Below are positions 1 through 10,196 of a stretch of DNA of 15,374 nt, piece by piece. How positions within the stretch are numbered: the first letter of the stretch is position 1; each line of letters starts with the position of its first letter. The position numbers and the translations under genes were made by a program. The notes under the pieces were generated by a model. The model was not told the DNA's origin. It saw only the letters and a list, made by a program, of their open reading frames with translations, and searched no databases. Origin of the DNA: Asparagopsis taxiformis (lineage: Eukaryota > Rhodophyta > Florideophyceae > Bonnemaisoniales > Bonnemaisoniaceae); contig JALQPE010001270.1 of assembly GCA_030407315.1 (NCBI GenBank), positions 1-15,374 on the forward strand, given 5' to 3'.

Positions 1-1415
1 TTCTTTCAGGCCTGTTATAGAGTGTTAGCAGATGTGATGAAACAGCTTCCATCACTTTGGAGAGTCGCCCACCCCTTTCGAGTTTACCAATGATGATCAA
101 GAAGGGTTAGCTTATTCTTCAATCCTACTGAAGGAGAAGTTGCTACCGGAGATTGTGATCCGACAGGGTTACAGATTGTTGCCAATTGTGGTGGGGAAGT
201 AAATATTACGGATCAATTCTGTGTATCAATCACAGCTGGGGATAATTTCACAAATGTAAACGGACATGGCATTCCTGATGGAGTGGAATCCAAGCATTGT
301 TCAATACACAGGAGTCAATACCACCATTGGGGGGTTAACCACTAATGATTTTAATGAGCAGAATATTGCTAATGGTATCCTAGGCGTGGATTGGGATGTG
401 GCGCCCTTGCCTCCCCAAACCGTAGCCAACGGGAGCGAACTATTTGAGGTCTGCTTTGAGGTGGTAGGTTTAGGTGGAAATAGTCCATTCAAGATTAGTG
501 AGCCATGGATAGGGCGTGTCAATGGCAGTTCGATTGGTATCAACCCAAGTAACTGCGAAATCCAAGTTGCGCAACCTCCTGGGGTTGTGATGATTGATGG
601 ATGCTTCTGCACCTCCATTCCAACAAGCTGGAGATGATCAAGCTTGTGTCGAGGTGGTTGTTTCCAACTTTAATGACATCTTGGAGTATCAGTTTTCATT
701 GAGTTGGGACTTCAATGCCATGGAATTCGGAGAGATTAGGAATATTACTTACCCAGAACCTACAGCTAATGATTTCGGTGGGTTTGCTGGAGTCGAATCA
801 GGGACCTTGTTTTTCGACTGGGAACCTTCTCAAGCCTACTCACTCCCGGATGGGACTGCCTTATTTGAGGTCTGTTTTAAAATGCTAGGAGATCCAGGAG
901 ATTGTGATCAATTAAATGTGGTAGAATTACCCTTGATTCAGAAGCTATCAGTCTGAGTTCGAATGGAGAAAATATTGGTATATCTGCCAATGGAGCAGAA
1001 GTATGTACCTTATTTCCTGAAGGATTCGGTGTTGTATTTGATACAATAGCGGGAGATCGAACGGATACTATTTGTGTAGATATGAAGGTGGTTTCTTTTA
1101 CAGATATCACCTCTGCAAATTTCAATATTAATTGGGATCCTACTTCTTTGGATTTTGTGGAATTTGTTAATCCCGGGACCTGGACTGGCTTGGCAGATGG
1201 TAATATCAGCGATAATTCTGATGTTGGTTTGCTTAATGTGGACTGGAATTCTGGCGGAGCGGGCGTGACCTTAGGACAGTACAGTTGTGTTGCAATTGTG
1301 TTTTGCCTTGATTGGGGATGCCAACGATTGCTATCCGGTTAGTATTGTAGATGATCCACCCCCTCCAGTGACGACGGTGAATGGTAACGGGAGTATGATT
1401 ATCACCGCTGGGGAA
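1..1415 (+). repeat. Cohesin-like domain repeats of about 420-440 bases
   Basis: Four copies, the first only as its tail, share the signature LFEVCFxxxG or a variant, coded near 1-18, 441, 862 and 1287. That gives a period of about 420-440 bases (about 140 residues). Between signatures lies a pattern of the type C-V-x-V-x-N-F-x-D-I followed by F-x-x-x-W-D, then L-x-F/D-W. This resembles the cohesin/CBM-like beta-sandwich found in many Saprospiria secreted proteins. No dockerin partner is visible, so a role in cellulosome assembly should not be assumed. The family match is from recalled motif patterns; no profile search was run. Confidence 0.72.
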
Positions 1416-4400
1416 ATCTGTATAAATGACAAATTTATCATTGTAGATACCATTATCACCCGGCTAGTTGTCCAAACTCTTCTGATGGGTCTGTACAGTT
1501 GGTCGTTGAAGGGGGAGAAGGATTTGTGGGAACCACCTGGTTGACTACACCACAACAATTTACTCCATTGGAGGCAAGTAACCTTTCTCCGGGTATGGTC
1601 ACCTTCCGCTTATTTGATCAAGCGAATCCTGCCTTGATTGAAGAATTTACTATTGAAATTCCTGTAGCGGGTGAACTACCTGTGGCCAATGCTGGTATGG
1701 ACCAAGTGTTGAATTGTCAAACTTCCCTGGCCCTCTTATCTGGTCAAGGTTCAGATCCGACGACGCATACTTATCGCTGGTTCCAATTGTCGAATGGTCT
1801 AAAAGTGAATTTACTAATGACAATGAGCCGCAATTATTTGCGAGTGGTGTAGGAACATACATTCTAGATGTAAGTAATAACACTACAGGTTGTGTGGTTT
1901 CTGATACAGTGGAAGTGCTTCCCCCTCTTTGCCAGCTGCTGATGCAGGGCAAGATGGAATCTTCAATTGTTTGGCAGAAACGGTAACGGTTGGCGGACCA
2001 GGATCTGCTGTTGGCGATACCATTTCATATTTGTGGGAGCCGCTGGATTCCGGCTTGGTTGTACAGGGTCAAGAAACGCTATTGAATGCGGAAGTAGCAG
2101 GACCTGGTTCTTATCAATTGACGGTTTCCAATACAGAAACAGGCTGTTCTTCGACAGATACAGTGCAGATATTAGATGAACGAATTTTCCCAATTGCTCG
2201 CGTCTTACCAGAAGAGATTGAGCTCCCTTGTGATGGTAGCACGGTTACACTTGATGGCTCTGCTTCCGTTTTTGATAACGAGAATGCAGGATTGGATGTA
2301 ACCTACCGCTGGGAAGCGGGTGGCGAAATTCAATCTACAGGATTAACATTAGAAACCAACCAGTTGGGTACCTACACCTTGATTGCTACAGAAACAGCCG
2401 GTGGTTGTGAGACGATGGCAATTGGAGTTGTTGTTCCTAATTCGGAAGCACCTGATGTCAATGTAGGTGATGGCGGAACTTTGACCTGTGCAGTAGATAC
2501 TATCACTTTGAATGCAGCGATTGGTCCAGATGACATCAACTTTACTTTTCAATGGACAGCTTTGGATGGTGGAGAGATTGTGGCTGGCACTGATGTTGGA
2601 TTGAACCCACAAATTGTACAGCCCGGTAGATTCGTACTGACTGCTACAAATACAGCTAACAGTTGTACGGCCAATGATACAGCATTCGTACTGATAGATA
2701 CCATTCCACCATTGGCTGAAGCAGGACCTGGTTTCACCTTAGACTGTGATAATAATCTCTTTACTTTGGATGGAACGGGGTCTTCCACAGGAGATACCAT
2801 TGCTTATGAGTGGTTCTTCCCTGACTTAGAGACTAGTATCGCTACAGATACATTAATGGTTGAGATCGGCTCTCCTGGCGTATATTTCCTTGAGGTGACT
2901 ATACTATAAATGGATGTACAGCGGTTGACTCCGTTCAAATTGATGTAGAAGGTATACCTCCTACACCAATTCTCATACCCGAACAATTCCTCACCTGTGA
3001 AACCACTGTTTTGACGGTAGAAGCCACTGTTGATCCTCCTGGAGCCTATGATATAGCTTGGTCTATTCTAGGATTAGAAGGTAATATAGTTGGACCTACC
3101 ACTGGTACCCTAAGTATCGATGTAGATCAGCCTGGTACCTACCAAATTCAATTGACGGATCAAGTAACGGGTTGTACTAGCCAGAATGAAGTAATCGTAG
3201 CCTTTGACGTGGAAGAACCTACTGCTGAAGCAGGCATTGCTCAAACCATTACTTGTTCGGTCCCTGCTGTTACGCTTAACGGTGATGGATCGTCAACTGG
3301 AGAGCCCTTTACCTATAGTTGGGCTACTGTTTCAGGTAGAAGTGATACCTTGGTGGCTGAGGCTAATATCCCTGGAACCTACTTCCTTACCGTAACTAAC
3401 ATCAGAAATGGTTGTACGGCTTTGGATAGTGTGGTTGTGGATATAGATACCATTGCACCAATGGTAGTTATTGCTACACCAGAATTGATCAACTGTGATC
3501 GTTCCTGTGTAACTTTGGATGCTACTGGAACTATTCCGAACCTTAACCTCAGCGCCAGTTGGACCGGACCTGCAGGTAGTACCCCGAATCCTGTAGAGGG
3601 CCTACAAACGGAAGTTTGTGCACCAGGTATCTACGAGGTTATGATCACCAGTAATGGTAATGGCTGTTCATCTACGGGCTCTATTGAGGTCATTGCTGAT
3701 GAATCTGCTCCGGAAATACAATTTACCCAACCAGAACCTTCAGTTGCTTAATCGAAACCATGCCTATCGATGCTTCCGCAACAGGTAATGTGGGTGATTT
3801 TAGAAGTGTAAGCTGGACGAGTTTGAATCCAGATAATACCGTTACACCAGCTACAGGGCAATTAAATGTCGATGTAACTGGCCCTGGAGATTATGAACTA
3901 ACAGTAATATCGAATACCACAGGTTGTCCTTCCACGCAGATTATCAATGTTCCTGCTGATAACAACGCACCAGTTGCCAATGCGGGGGCGGACTTTAGTC
4001 TCGAATGTGGAGAAACCAGTAGCTTAGATGCGACGGCTTCTTCTTCTGGAGCAAACTTTACCTATAGCTGGACTACCATTGAAGGAACTGAAACGCCAAC
4101 TCCTGCTACTAGTGCAGAACCCATGATTAGTGGAGAAGGCGTTTCCAGCTTTTAGTAACCAATACAGACAATGGATGTACAGCCATGGATGAGGTAGCAG
4201 TGACTTTGGAGTTACCTGAGGCAGCCTCTGCTGGAAATCCACAGTTTATTTGTAACACTGAAGCAAACCTGACGGCTAATCTTCCTGCTGGTACAACAGG
4301 CCGCTGGACGAATCTTTCAGTAGGAACATTGAGTTCTACAGATCAAGCCACGGTCACTGCTTCTGGTTTAGCAGATGGACAGAATCAATTCGTTTGGACC

Positions 4401-5035
4401 TTGTCTGCTCCTGGAACTTGTACCGACTATAGTGCTGATACTGTGAGTGTTACTGTTGAAACGGCACCCGCTGCGAATAATGATGTGCTAGAAATTGGCA
4501 AGGATTCTCGAGTTGGAAACATCAACCTGCGTGCTAATGACAATCTAACTTTTGTTTCTGGTTACTCTGTGACTTTGCTCAACGATCCAGAGTTGGGTGT
4601 TGTCGAAAGCATTACACCAGAGGGAGACCTGACCTTTAGGGCTTTCACCGGAGCTGCCGGGCAAACGACGATTGAGTACGAAATTTGTAATACCTTGTGT
4701 CCAGATAAGTGTGATACCGGATTGTTGACTATCTTTATCGAATTCGACAAAGAGCCAGAAGTGGCTAACACGATCACACCAAATGGAGATGGGCTGAATG
4801 ATACCTTTGTTTTTGACAAATTGCTCTTTGGCAAGCCTGATCAATACCCTGATAATGAATTGATCGTTTTCAATCGTTGGGGGGATATCGTTTATCAAGC
4901 GAAGCCTTATTTGAATGATTGGCAAGGACAGACAGATAGTGGCCAAGATCTACCACATGGTACCTATTATTATATCCTTCGACTGATATTTCAAATGGAG
5001 ATATTATTCGAGGAGATATAACCATTGTTAAGTAA
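1..5035 (+). CDS. Giant T9SS-secreted surface protein (cohesin-like + Ig/PKD-like repeats), 5' end outside window, frameshifted
   Basis: This is the 3' part of one very long gene, about 1,680 codons visible, with its start upstream of the window. Domain order is: cohesin-like beta-sandwich repeats (to about 1415), a linker Ig-like segment, ten Ig/PKD-like repeats (about 1678-4190), another Ig-like module, a cadherin-like module and a C-terminal gliding-motility/T9SS type B sorting domain. The protein should be exported by Sec, then T9SS, and held on or released from the cell surface, probably as an adhesin; a ligand cannot be named. The reading frame changes at least 14 times, for example near 50, 57, 117, 266, 597, 936, 1286, 1462, 1795, 1922, 2898, 3738, 4145 and 4986. 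Most are single-base losses, and homologous sequence resumes at once in the new frame. I read it as one gene with indel errors. The true stop is TAA at 5033-5035, reached after a -1 correction near 4986. Confidence 0.87.
1678..4190 (+). repeat. Ten tandem Ig/PKD-like repeats of about 250 bases, each with a Cys pair
   Basis: Ten units each open with a strand of the type A-x-A-G-x-x-x-x-L-x-C and end with G-x-Y-x-L-x-V-x-N-x-x-x-G-C. The closing motif lies near 1848, 2103, 2364, 2622, 2874, 3131, 3371, 3623, 3883 and 4134, so the period is about 240-262 bases. Units are diverged at DNA level but regular in protein, typical of PKD/Ig-like stalks that hold an adhesive head away from the cell. Each copy keeps one Cys near its start and one at its end, about 65-70 residues apart. 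The eighth copy (about 3455-3710) has two extra Cys. Several units are joined only across one-base frameshifts. Confidence 0.82.
4461..4740 (+). other. Cadherin-like (Big_9-type) module of the surface protein
   Basis: After a further Ig-like module (about 4190-4455, with Cys residues in FICN and GTCTDY), the protein shows N-N-D-V-L at the start of a segment, then N-L-R-A-N-D-N, then G-x-L-T-F-R and Y-E-I-C-N near its end. This order matches bacterial cadherin-like modules that often precede T9SS sorting domains in this group. Such modules are usually Ca-binding spacers. Assignment rests on motif order only. Confidence 0.5.
4764..5035 (+). other. C-terminal gliding-motility/T9SS type B sorting domain
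   Basis: The segment carries the hallmark TITPNGDGLNDTF near its start, then FNRWGDIVY, a W-x-G-x-x-x-x-G-x-x-L-P-x-G-T-Y-Y-Y block and a short basic-hydrophobic end (D-I-T-I-V-K before TAA). This is the CHU_C/gliding-motility C-terminal domain recognised by the type IX secretion machinery, cleaved or used for surface anchoring. A base is missing near 4986; without correction the protein would end 14 bases earlier, at 5021, in the wrong frame and lose the terminal beta strand. Confidence 0.92.
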
Positions 5036-5060
5036 TTATAGAAGTTTCTAGAAATATAGG

Positions 5061-5090
5061 AGCCCCGACCTACTTAGGATCGGGCTTTTT
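5061..5090 (+). terminator. Rho-independent terminator after the surface protein gene
   Basis: AGCCCCGACC and TAGGATCGGGCT can pair as a GC-rich stem around a short loop, followed by five T. It begins 25 bases after the stop at 5035. The two arms differ by one base in a C run and one bulged A, which could be genuine or another homopolymer-length error. Confidence 0.85.
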
Positions 5091-5347
5091 CTATTTATTG
5101 GCTAGGATAGAAAATGGCACTATTTCATAGTTGCCAGCCTTTATTTTTCAGCTGTACTTTCACCCCTTTGACAGTGCTTTAGCCATGATTCCATACTACT
5201 TAGATAGCCGAAAGTTCTTCTTTATCCCATTTTTTCAGGCTATTTTAGTTGATTGAAGCCTATATCCTCTCGCTTGCAATCTTGCCGCTTGAGATCAAAA
5301 TAACAGACTCAAAGCTGGACTTACACGATTGAGTTAAATCGATATCA
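5091..5347. other. Intergenic region upstream of the sigma factor gene
   Basis: No coding sequence or RNA gene is recognisable here. A faint Bacteroidota-like promoter pattern (TTG at 5131, 21 bases, TACTTTC at 5155-5161) is present, but it is too degenerate and too far (about 185 bases) from the sigma factor start to call. The region should contain the promoter of the signalling cassette. Confidence 0.4.
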
Positions 5348-5879
5348 TTGAATTACAAGCTGTGGTGGACTCAAATTCAAGAAGGCAATAAAGATGCCTT
5401 TAATCGTTTGTTTAGGACATTGTATCCTGAACTTAAGGCCTATGGTATGAAAATTAGTCAACGAGAGGATTTGGTTCAAGAGCCATTCAAAGACTTTTTA
5501 TCAAATTGTGGGAGCGCAGAAAGAAACTAGGGAGTGTCCAATCCATCAAAGGCTATATCATGAAAGCCTTTCGGCGCACCTTAATCGACCTACTTAGTGC
5601 GGAGCAAAAGAGGACTACTTTAAATACCTCTCCCATTTCATTCCAACTTTCTCCAGAAGACCTCAAAATCTACCAGCAAGAACAAGAAAAGCGGGCAGAA
5701 CAGATTTCGATGCTGTTGCAGAAGCTCCGGAAAACCAACGGGAGGTCATTTATCTTCGTTTTTACAACCGCTTGTCCTATCCTGAAATAGCTGAAATCAT
5801 GGGAATGAACTATCAGACGGTTCGCAATTATGGATCTAAAGCTATTCGAACTTTAACCAACCAGTGGAAGGAAACCTGA
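5348..5879 (+). CDS. RNA polymerase sigma-70 factor, ECF subfamily (FecI-like), frameshifted
   Basis: About 177 residues, the usual ECF length. Region 2 covers roughly residues 8-85: an LFRTLYPEL helix, then DLVQE and an IKLWERRK core-binding segment, then a GYIMKAFRRTLID region 2.4. Region 4 follows the linker, with LPENQREVIYLRF and the helix-turn-helix YPEIAEIMGM-NYQTVRNY. It would direct polymerase to its own cassette and be held inactive by the FecR protein encoded next. Two single-base losses, near 5499 and 5727, split it into three frames; domain sequence continues across both. The start is uncertain: the readable frame begins with TTG at 5348, but the local ATTGAAT may be ATGAAT with one inserted T, which would give a normal ATG start. 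Confidence 0.93.
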
Positions 5880-6059
5880 AGTGAGTACATTTTTTTGAGC
5901 TCTAAAAGCCTGAATAGGAGTTCTTTATCTCACCGTCCTAAAAAAAAGCTAAAAAAGTAGAGTACAAAATTGAAAATGTCCTGTCTTGTTTCCAAAGGCA
6001 GGCTTCGGCAATTGCTATAGTTATCAATTAGCACATAATTGTTGGAGCGCCTACAAACT

Positions 6060-6079
6060 AAAGGCTAACTAAGCCTTTT
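6060..6079 (+). promoter_or_regulatory. Small hairpin with T4 just upstream of the FecR gene (possible attenuator)
   Basis: AAAGGCT (6060-6066), a five-base loop and AGCCTTT (6072-6078) form a perfect 7-bp stem ending in TTTT, 30 bases before the FecR start. It resembles a weak intrinsic terminator between the sigma and anti-sigma genes. The 229-base gap also holds an A-rich tract (5940-5956) and no gene. A regulatory role is inference. Confidence 0.4.
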
Positions 6080-6108
6080 ACCATAAACAGAAAAAGAAGC
6101 AGGTTTGC

Positions 6109-7122
6109 ATGGATCGTGAGCAATTTGATACAATAGAAGAACTGTTAGATAGCCCATTATTTGTGGAATGGGTTACAGCGGAAAAAACATTCGCACTTTT
6201 GGGATTCTTGGCGGCAAGAAAATCCTGATAAAGAGGAACTATTAGCAGAGGCTAAGAGATGTTTAGCGGAACTCTCTTTTGTAGCTGCGGAGGCGAGCAG
6301 TCACGAGGTAGAAGAAGTGCTAGGGCAGGTTTGGGAGAAAATCGATGAAACGCCAGCCACTAAGCCGGTTCCTTTGTGGAAGAAGTATTCTCGGCCCTTG
6401 CGCATTGCAGCAGCAGTATTGCTTTTATTGACAGCTTCCTGGACGGCTTGGCAATTGACAAACACTCCTTTCCACGTTTTATAGAACAGCCTTTGGGGAA
6501 ACCCAAACCATCGAACTACCAGATGGCTCAACTGTGATTTTGCAAGCAACTCCGAATTGAAAGTGACGAAGGACTGGACAGCAGCAGCAGTGCGGCTGAC
6601 TCAACTTGATGGAGAAGCTTTCTTCTCTGTGGAGAAAGGCAAAGGTACTTTTCCAGTCAAATTTGTAGTGGAAACAGAAGATTTCCAGGTTGAAGTGCTC
6701 GGCACGCAGTTCAATGTGCTGGATCGAGAGGAAGATCAGCGAGTCGTCCTGGTTGAAGGGAAAGTACAACTCATTAAGGAAGATCAGGATCGAATTTTAA
6801 TGGCTCCGGATGAAATGGTCACTTTCTCTCCTGATAAAGACAAGTATGAAAAAACACAGGTCGAATCCGACCAATATACAGCATGGCCAGAGGCCAACTA
6901 CTCTTGAACAACACTCCTCTATTAGAAATGGCCCGGATACTCCGGGACAATTACGGCTTTGAGGTTCGCTTCGCTGATGAACTGGATCAAACCCAAAAAC
7001 GAACATCTGTAGGTCTTATTCCTATCCGTACCCCAAATGAACTTATGGAATACATCACAGCGATTTACGAGGTCCGACTGGAAAAAGAGGGCCAAGTAAT
7101 CTATTGCAAGAAGATGAATTGA
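6109..7122 (+). CDS. FecR-type anti-sigma factor / cell-surface signalling regulator, frameshifted
   Basis: About 338 residues, normal for Bacteroidota FecR proteins. The N-terminal cytosolic part begins MDREQFDTIEELL and includes FWDSWRQENP. One transmembrane helix follows around residues 85-105 (RIAAAVLLLLTASW). The periplasmic FecR domain has GETQTIELPDGSTVIL, then GEAFFSV and FQVEVLGTQFNVL, which are strong family motifs. The C-terminal NTPLLEMARILRDNYGFEV segment matches the DUF4974 region that contacts the receptor STN domain. It should bind the ECF sigma factor in the cytosol and respond to the receptor encoded 52 bases downstream. Indels: an extra A in the run at 6182-6187, an extra C near 6472, a lost A near 6548 and a lost base near 6887. 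The ATG at 6109 gives the complete N-terminus. Confidence 0.92.
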
Positions 7123-7174
7123 CACTGTTTGGTGCAATCAATTGAGACTCATCAAACTGCCAAATAATTAGACC

Positions 7175-10100
7175 GTGTTCAAATCACTAATGGAGAACAA
7201 GGCTTCCTTGGGTCACTTAAGGCGAGTGAGCCTCCTTTTGATTGGAACGTTGTTATTGACTTCCTTTGCTCAGGCACAACAATCGGCTAGAGCAGAGTTT
7301 GCCAAAAAACGATCTGTCAAAGAGATGGCCCTTTTGGATCTGTTGCAGATGCTGCAGCAGCGAGCAGGTTATGTGTTCATTTTTGATGAGGAAGTGGTAG
7401 GAAAGGAGACATTTTCCTTTGAAGGCGAAGCGCTAGAACGGTTTAATCAATTCTTACTGGAAGAGATCTCTCGGCAAACGCATTTGCAATTCAAACCAAT
7501 CCGAGATAAGACTTTTCTAATTAAAAAAATAAGAAGAGAGAAGGTACGCATGTCGGGCTATTGCAGAGATCGCCTAGGACAGGCTATGGAAGGTGCCAAT
7601 ATTTCGATCTTAGGAAAAAAATGCGGTGTGATTACTGATGAAGAGGGATATTTCGAATTAGAGGTAGAGCGAGGAGATCATGAGGTCATCGCAAGTTATG
7701 TTGGCTATGAAACAGTGATAACGAACTGTGAGATTGATGGCTATAAGGATCTTCAACTAGATATACAGTTTAAGCATTTCCTGGAATTGGAAGAGATATT
7801 AGTGGTAGGACATCGGTTTGCACCAACTTCCATTCAAGAATTGTCAGCTCCCGTTGATGTAGTGGATGAGCAACAAATTGATCAAAGCCTGGAGTCAGAT
7901 ATTAGCCAATTGTTGCAATACGAAGCTCCTTCCTTTCACTCCACTCACCAAACAGTTAGTGATGGTACAGATCATGTAGATCCCATTTCTTTGAAAGGCT
8001 TAGGACCAGATCAGGTGTTGGTTTTGGTCAACGGCAAACGAAGACATGCCTCCTCCTTGGTGAATGTAAATGGAACAGTTGGCAGAGGAAGTGTTGGCAT
8101 TGACTTGAACGCTATACCGCTAGATGCAGTAAAGAAAGTTGAGATTTTGAAAGATGGGGCTGCCGCCATGTACGGATCAGACGCTATCGCAGGGTAATCA
8201 ATTTGCAGTTGAAAGAGGCAGTGAATGAAGGCTTCGTGAAATTGCAACAAGGTATGACAGAACAAGGAGATGGTCAAGTGCTAAGCTTGGGGCACACTAT
8301 GGGTTTAAGGTAGCAGATTCCGGCCATGTTAATCTGACTTTTTATGCGAAGAATCGAGGGGCTGTAAATAGATCAGGCTCCTATAAGGGGCCCATATTTG
8401 GGGATGAGCGAGATGCTGACCCGCCATTCGAACGGACTTCTTGAGCAAGTTGGGTTGGGGGGTGAACGGTGATGCAGGCTGGCAATTCTGCCATATTTAA
8501 TAGCGGATTGCTATTAAATGCGAGTTTACCTATCCAGGATGACCTGGAATTCTATACACATGGCAATTTTAATTTCAGAGATGGTAAGGCCACCGGTTTT
8601 TACCGCTTTCCCTATCAAGATCGAAAGCAATCTGGACTTTATCCCTTAGGTTTCTTCCGGAGATCCACAGTACGATTCAGGATATATCAGTGGTCAATGG
8701 AGTGAGAGGGAGGTGGATGGTTGGTCATTTGACTTCAGCAACAACTGGGGCAGAATGGCTTTGATTTCCAGATCGAAAATTCGAATAATGCTTCTTTAGG
8801 TCTCCAATCTCCGACTTCCGCTTATGCAGGGGGCTTCTCATATCTCCAGAATTTGTTGGGCTTGGACGTGACCAAAAAGTCTTTATGGGATAAGCCATTC
8901 ATCTTGCCTTTGGAACAGAATTCCGTCTGGAGCGATACATCCAACGAGATGGAATGGAAGTTTCATGGGAAGATTACGGCTATCGCAATACAGGGGGCGC
9001 TGCGAAAGAAGGAGGGTTTCAGGTATTCCTGGTTTCAGACCAGAAAACGCCAATCGAATATTCCGCAATAACATTGGATTCTATGGAGATCTTGCCTATG
9101 AATTTTCCCCACAGATTACGATAGGATTAGCTGGAAGATTGGAGGACTATACAGATTTTGGTTCCACCTTTAATTGGAAGTTGGCCTATCGACATCAAAT
9201 AAAACCAAGCCTTAGCTTTCGCTCAAGTTTTAATACGGGCTTTCGAGCGCCTTCATTACAGCAAATTGGCTTAGTAGTCACAGCCTACAGTTTCTGCCAG
9301 TAGGCGGAGAATTGAGTGCCATTTCTGTAGCTCATGCTCATCATAATAACTCCATGTCAAACGCTTGGATATTCCCCTGTTACAGCCTGAGCGCTCTCGC
9401 AACTTCAATATGGGCTTGACGGGCACTGTAAAGAAGAATTGGCTCTTTTCAGTGGATGTTTACCAGATAACAATTGCAGATCGAATCGTACTGAGCGGCC
9501 AGGTAGCAGCTCGAACGGATGATCGTTTGCACGAAGTATTATCGAGTTCCTCTGTCGACCGAGTTCAATTCTTTACCAATGCTATTAATACCCAGACACG
9601 TGGCCTAGATGGCAAAATCAGATATCGTCAGCAGTGGAATAATACGAGAATTCAGCTCATGGCAGGATTCAATATGAATAAAACTAGGGTAATTGCTAGA
9701 GCATCCCCGTCTCCCTTTCTACAAGAATATCAGGAAGTTCTCTTTTCTAGAGAAGAAGTGGCTCGACTGGAAAGTGGACAACCCAAAAGCAAGTTGATAT
9801 TGGTAGCTAACATTCAGCGTAAGACTTGGGAGGGCGTATTGCGGTTTACACGCTTTGGTAGTGTCAGTTACCTACATCCCATGGATGGAGACCCATCGAA
9901 TTGGATCGTGAACCAGTTTAGTGGACAATTGGAAAGCCGAGATCAGCTCTTGCTGCTAAGTGGCTGTGTGATATGGATGTCAACTGGAAAATCAACGCGA
10001 TGTTTCGACTTAGCCTAGGAATTTCTAATGTATTCAATGTATACCCGGATCGTCATCAGCACTATGCCAACACGCACCATGGTGTGTTGGTCTATAGTCG

Positions 10101-10191
10101 GAGAGTCCAACAATTTGGAGTAGGAGGAAGGAAATGGCTGGTGAAAGCTATTTATGAAATCAATCATTCTTCAACTAAATCAAAGAAGTAG
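7175..10191 (+). CDS. TonB-dependent outer-membrane receptor with STN signalling domain, frameshifted
   Basis: About 1,008 residues. Order: signal peptide (hydrophobic SLLLIGTLLLTSFAQA), STN domain at about residues 48-115 (LLDLLQMLQQRAGYVFIF), a carboxypeptidase-regulatory-like domain at about 128-205 (GANISILGKKCGVITDEEGYF, then YVGYE), and a plug starting near APVDVVDEQQ. The plug carries SDGTDHVDP, GLGPDQVLVLVNGKRRH and DGAAAMYGSDAIAG. A 22-strand-type barrel follows, with TGFRAPSLQQI and a C-terminal YSRRVQQFGVGGR. STN marks it as the transducer for the adjacent FecR. The substrate is unknown; such receptors take iron chelates, other metal complexes or oligomers. About a dozen one-base indels interrupt it, clear ones near 8194, 8291, 8466, 8654, 8710, 8750, 8899, 9035 and 9945. 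GTG at 7175 is the first start; ATG at 7190 is an equally good choice. Confidence 0.93.
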
Positions 10192-10196
10192 TAGAC

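Noticed and set aside
1..1415. Cellulosome scaffoldin
   Set aside because: The cohesin-like domains come with Ig/PKD repeats and a T9SS sorting domain, and no dockerin or glycosidase is seen nearby; a surface-adhesin architecture fits better.
1678..4190. CRISPR array or DNA-level tandem repeat
   Set aside because: The roughly 250-base periodicity is a protein-domain repeat with diverged DNA; there are no short identical repeats with spacers.
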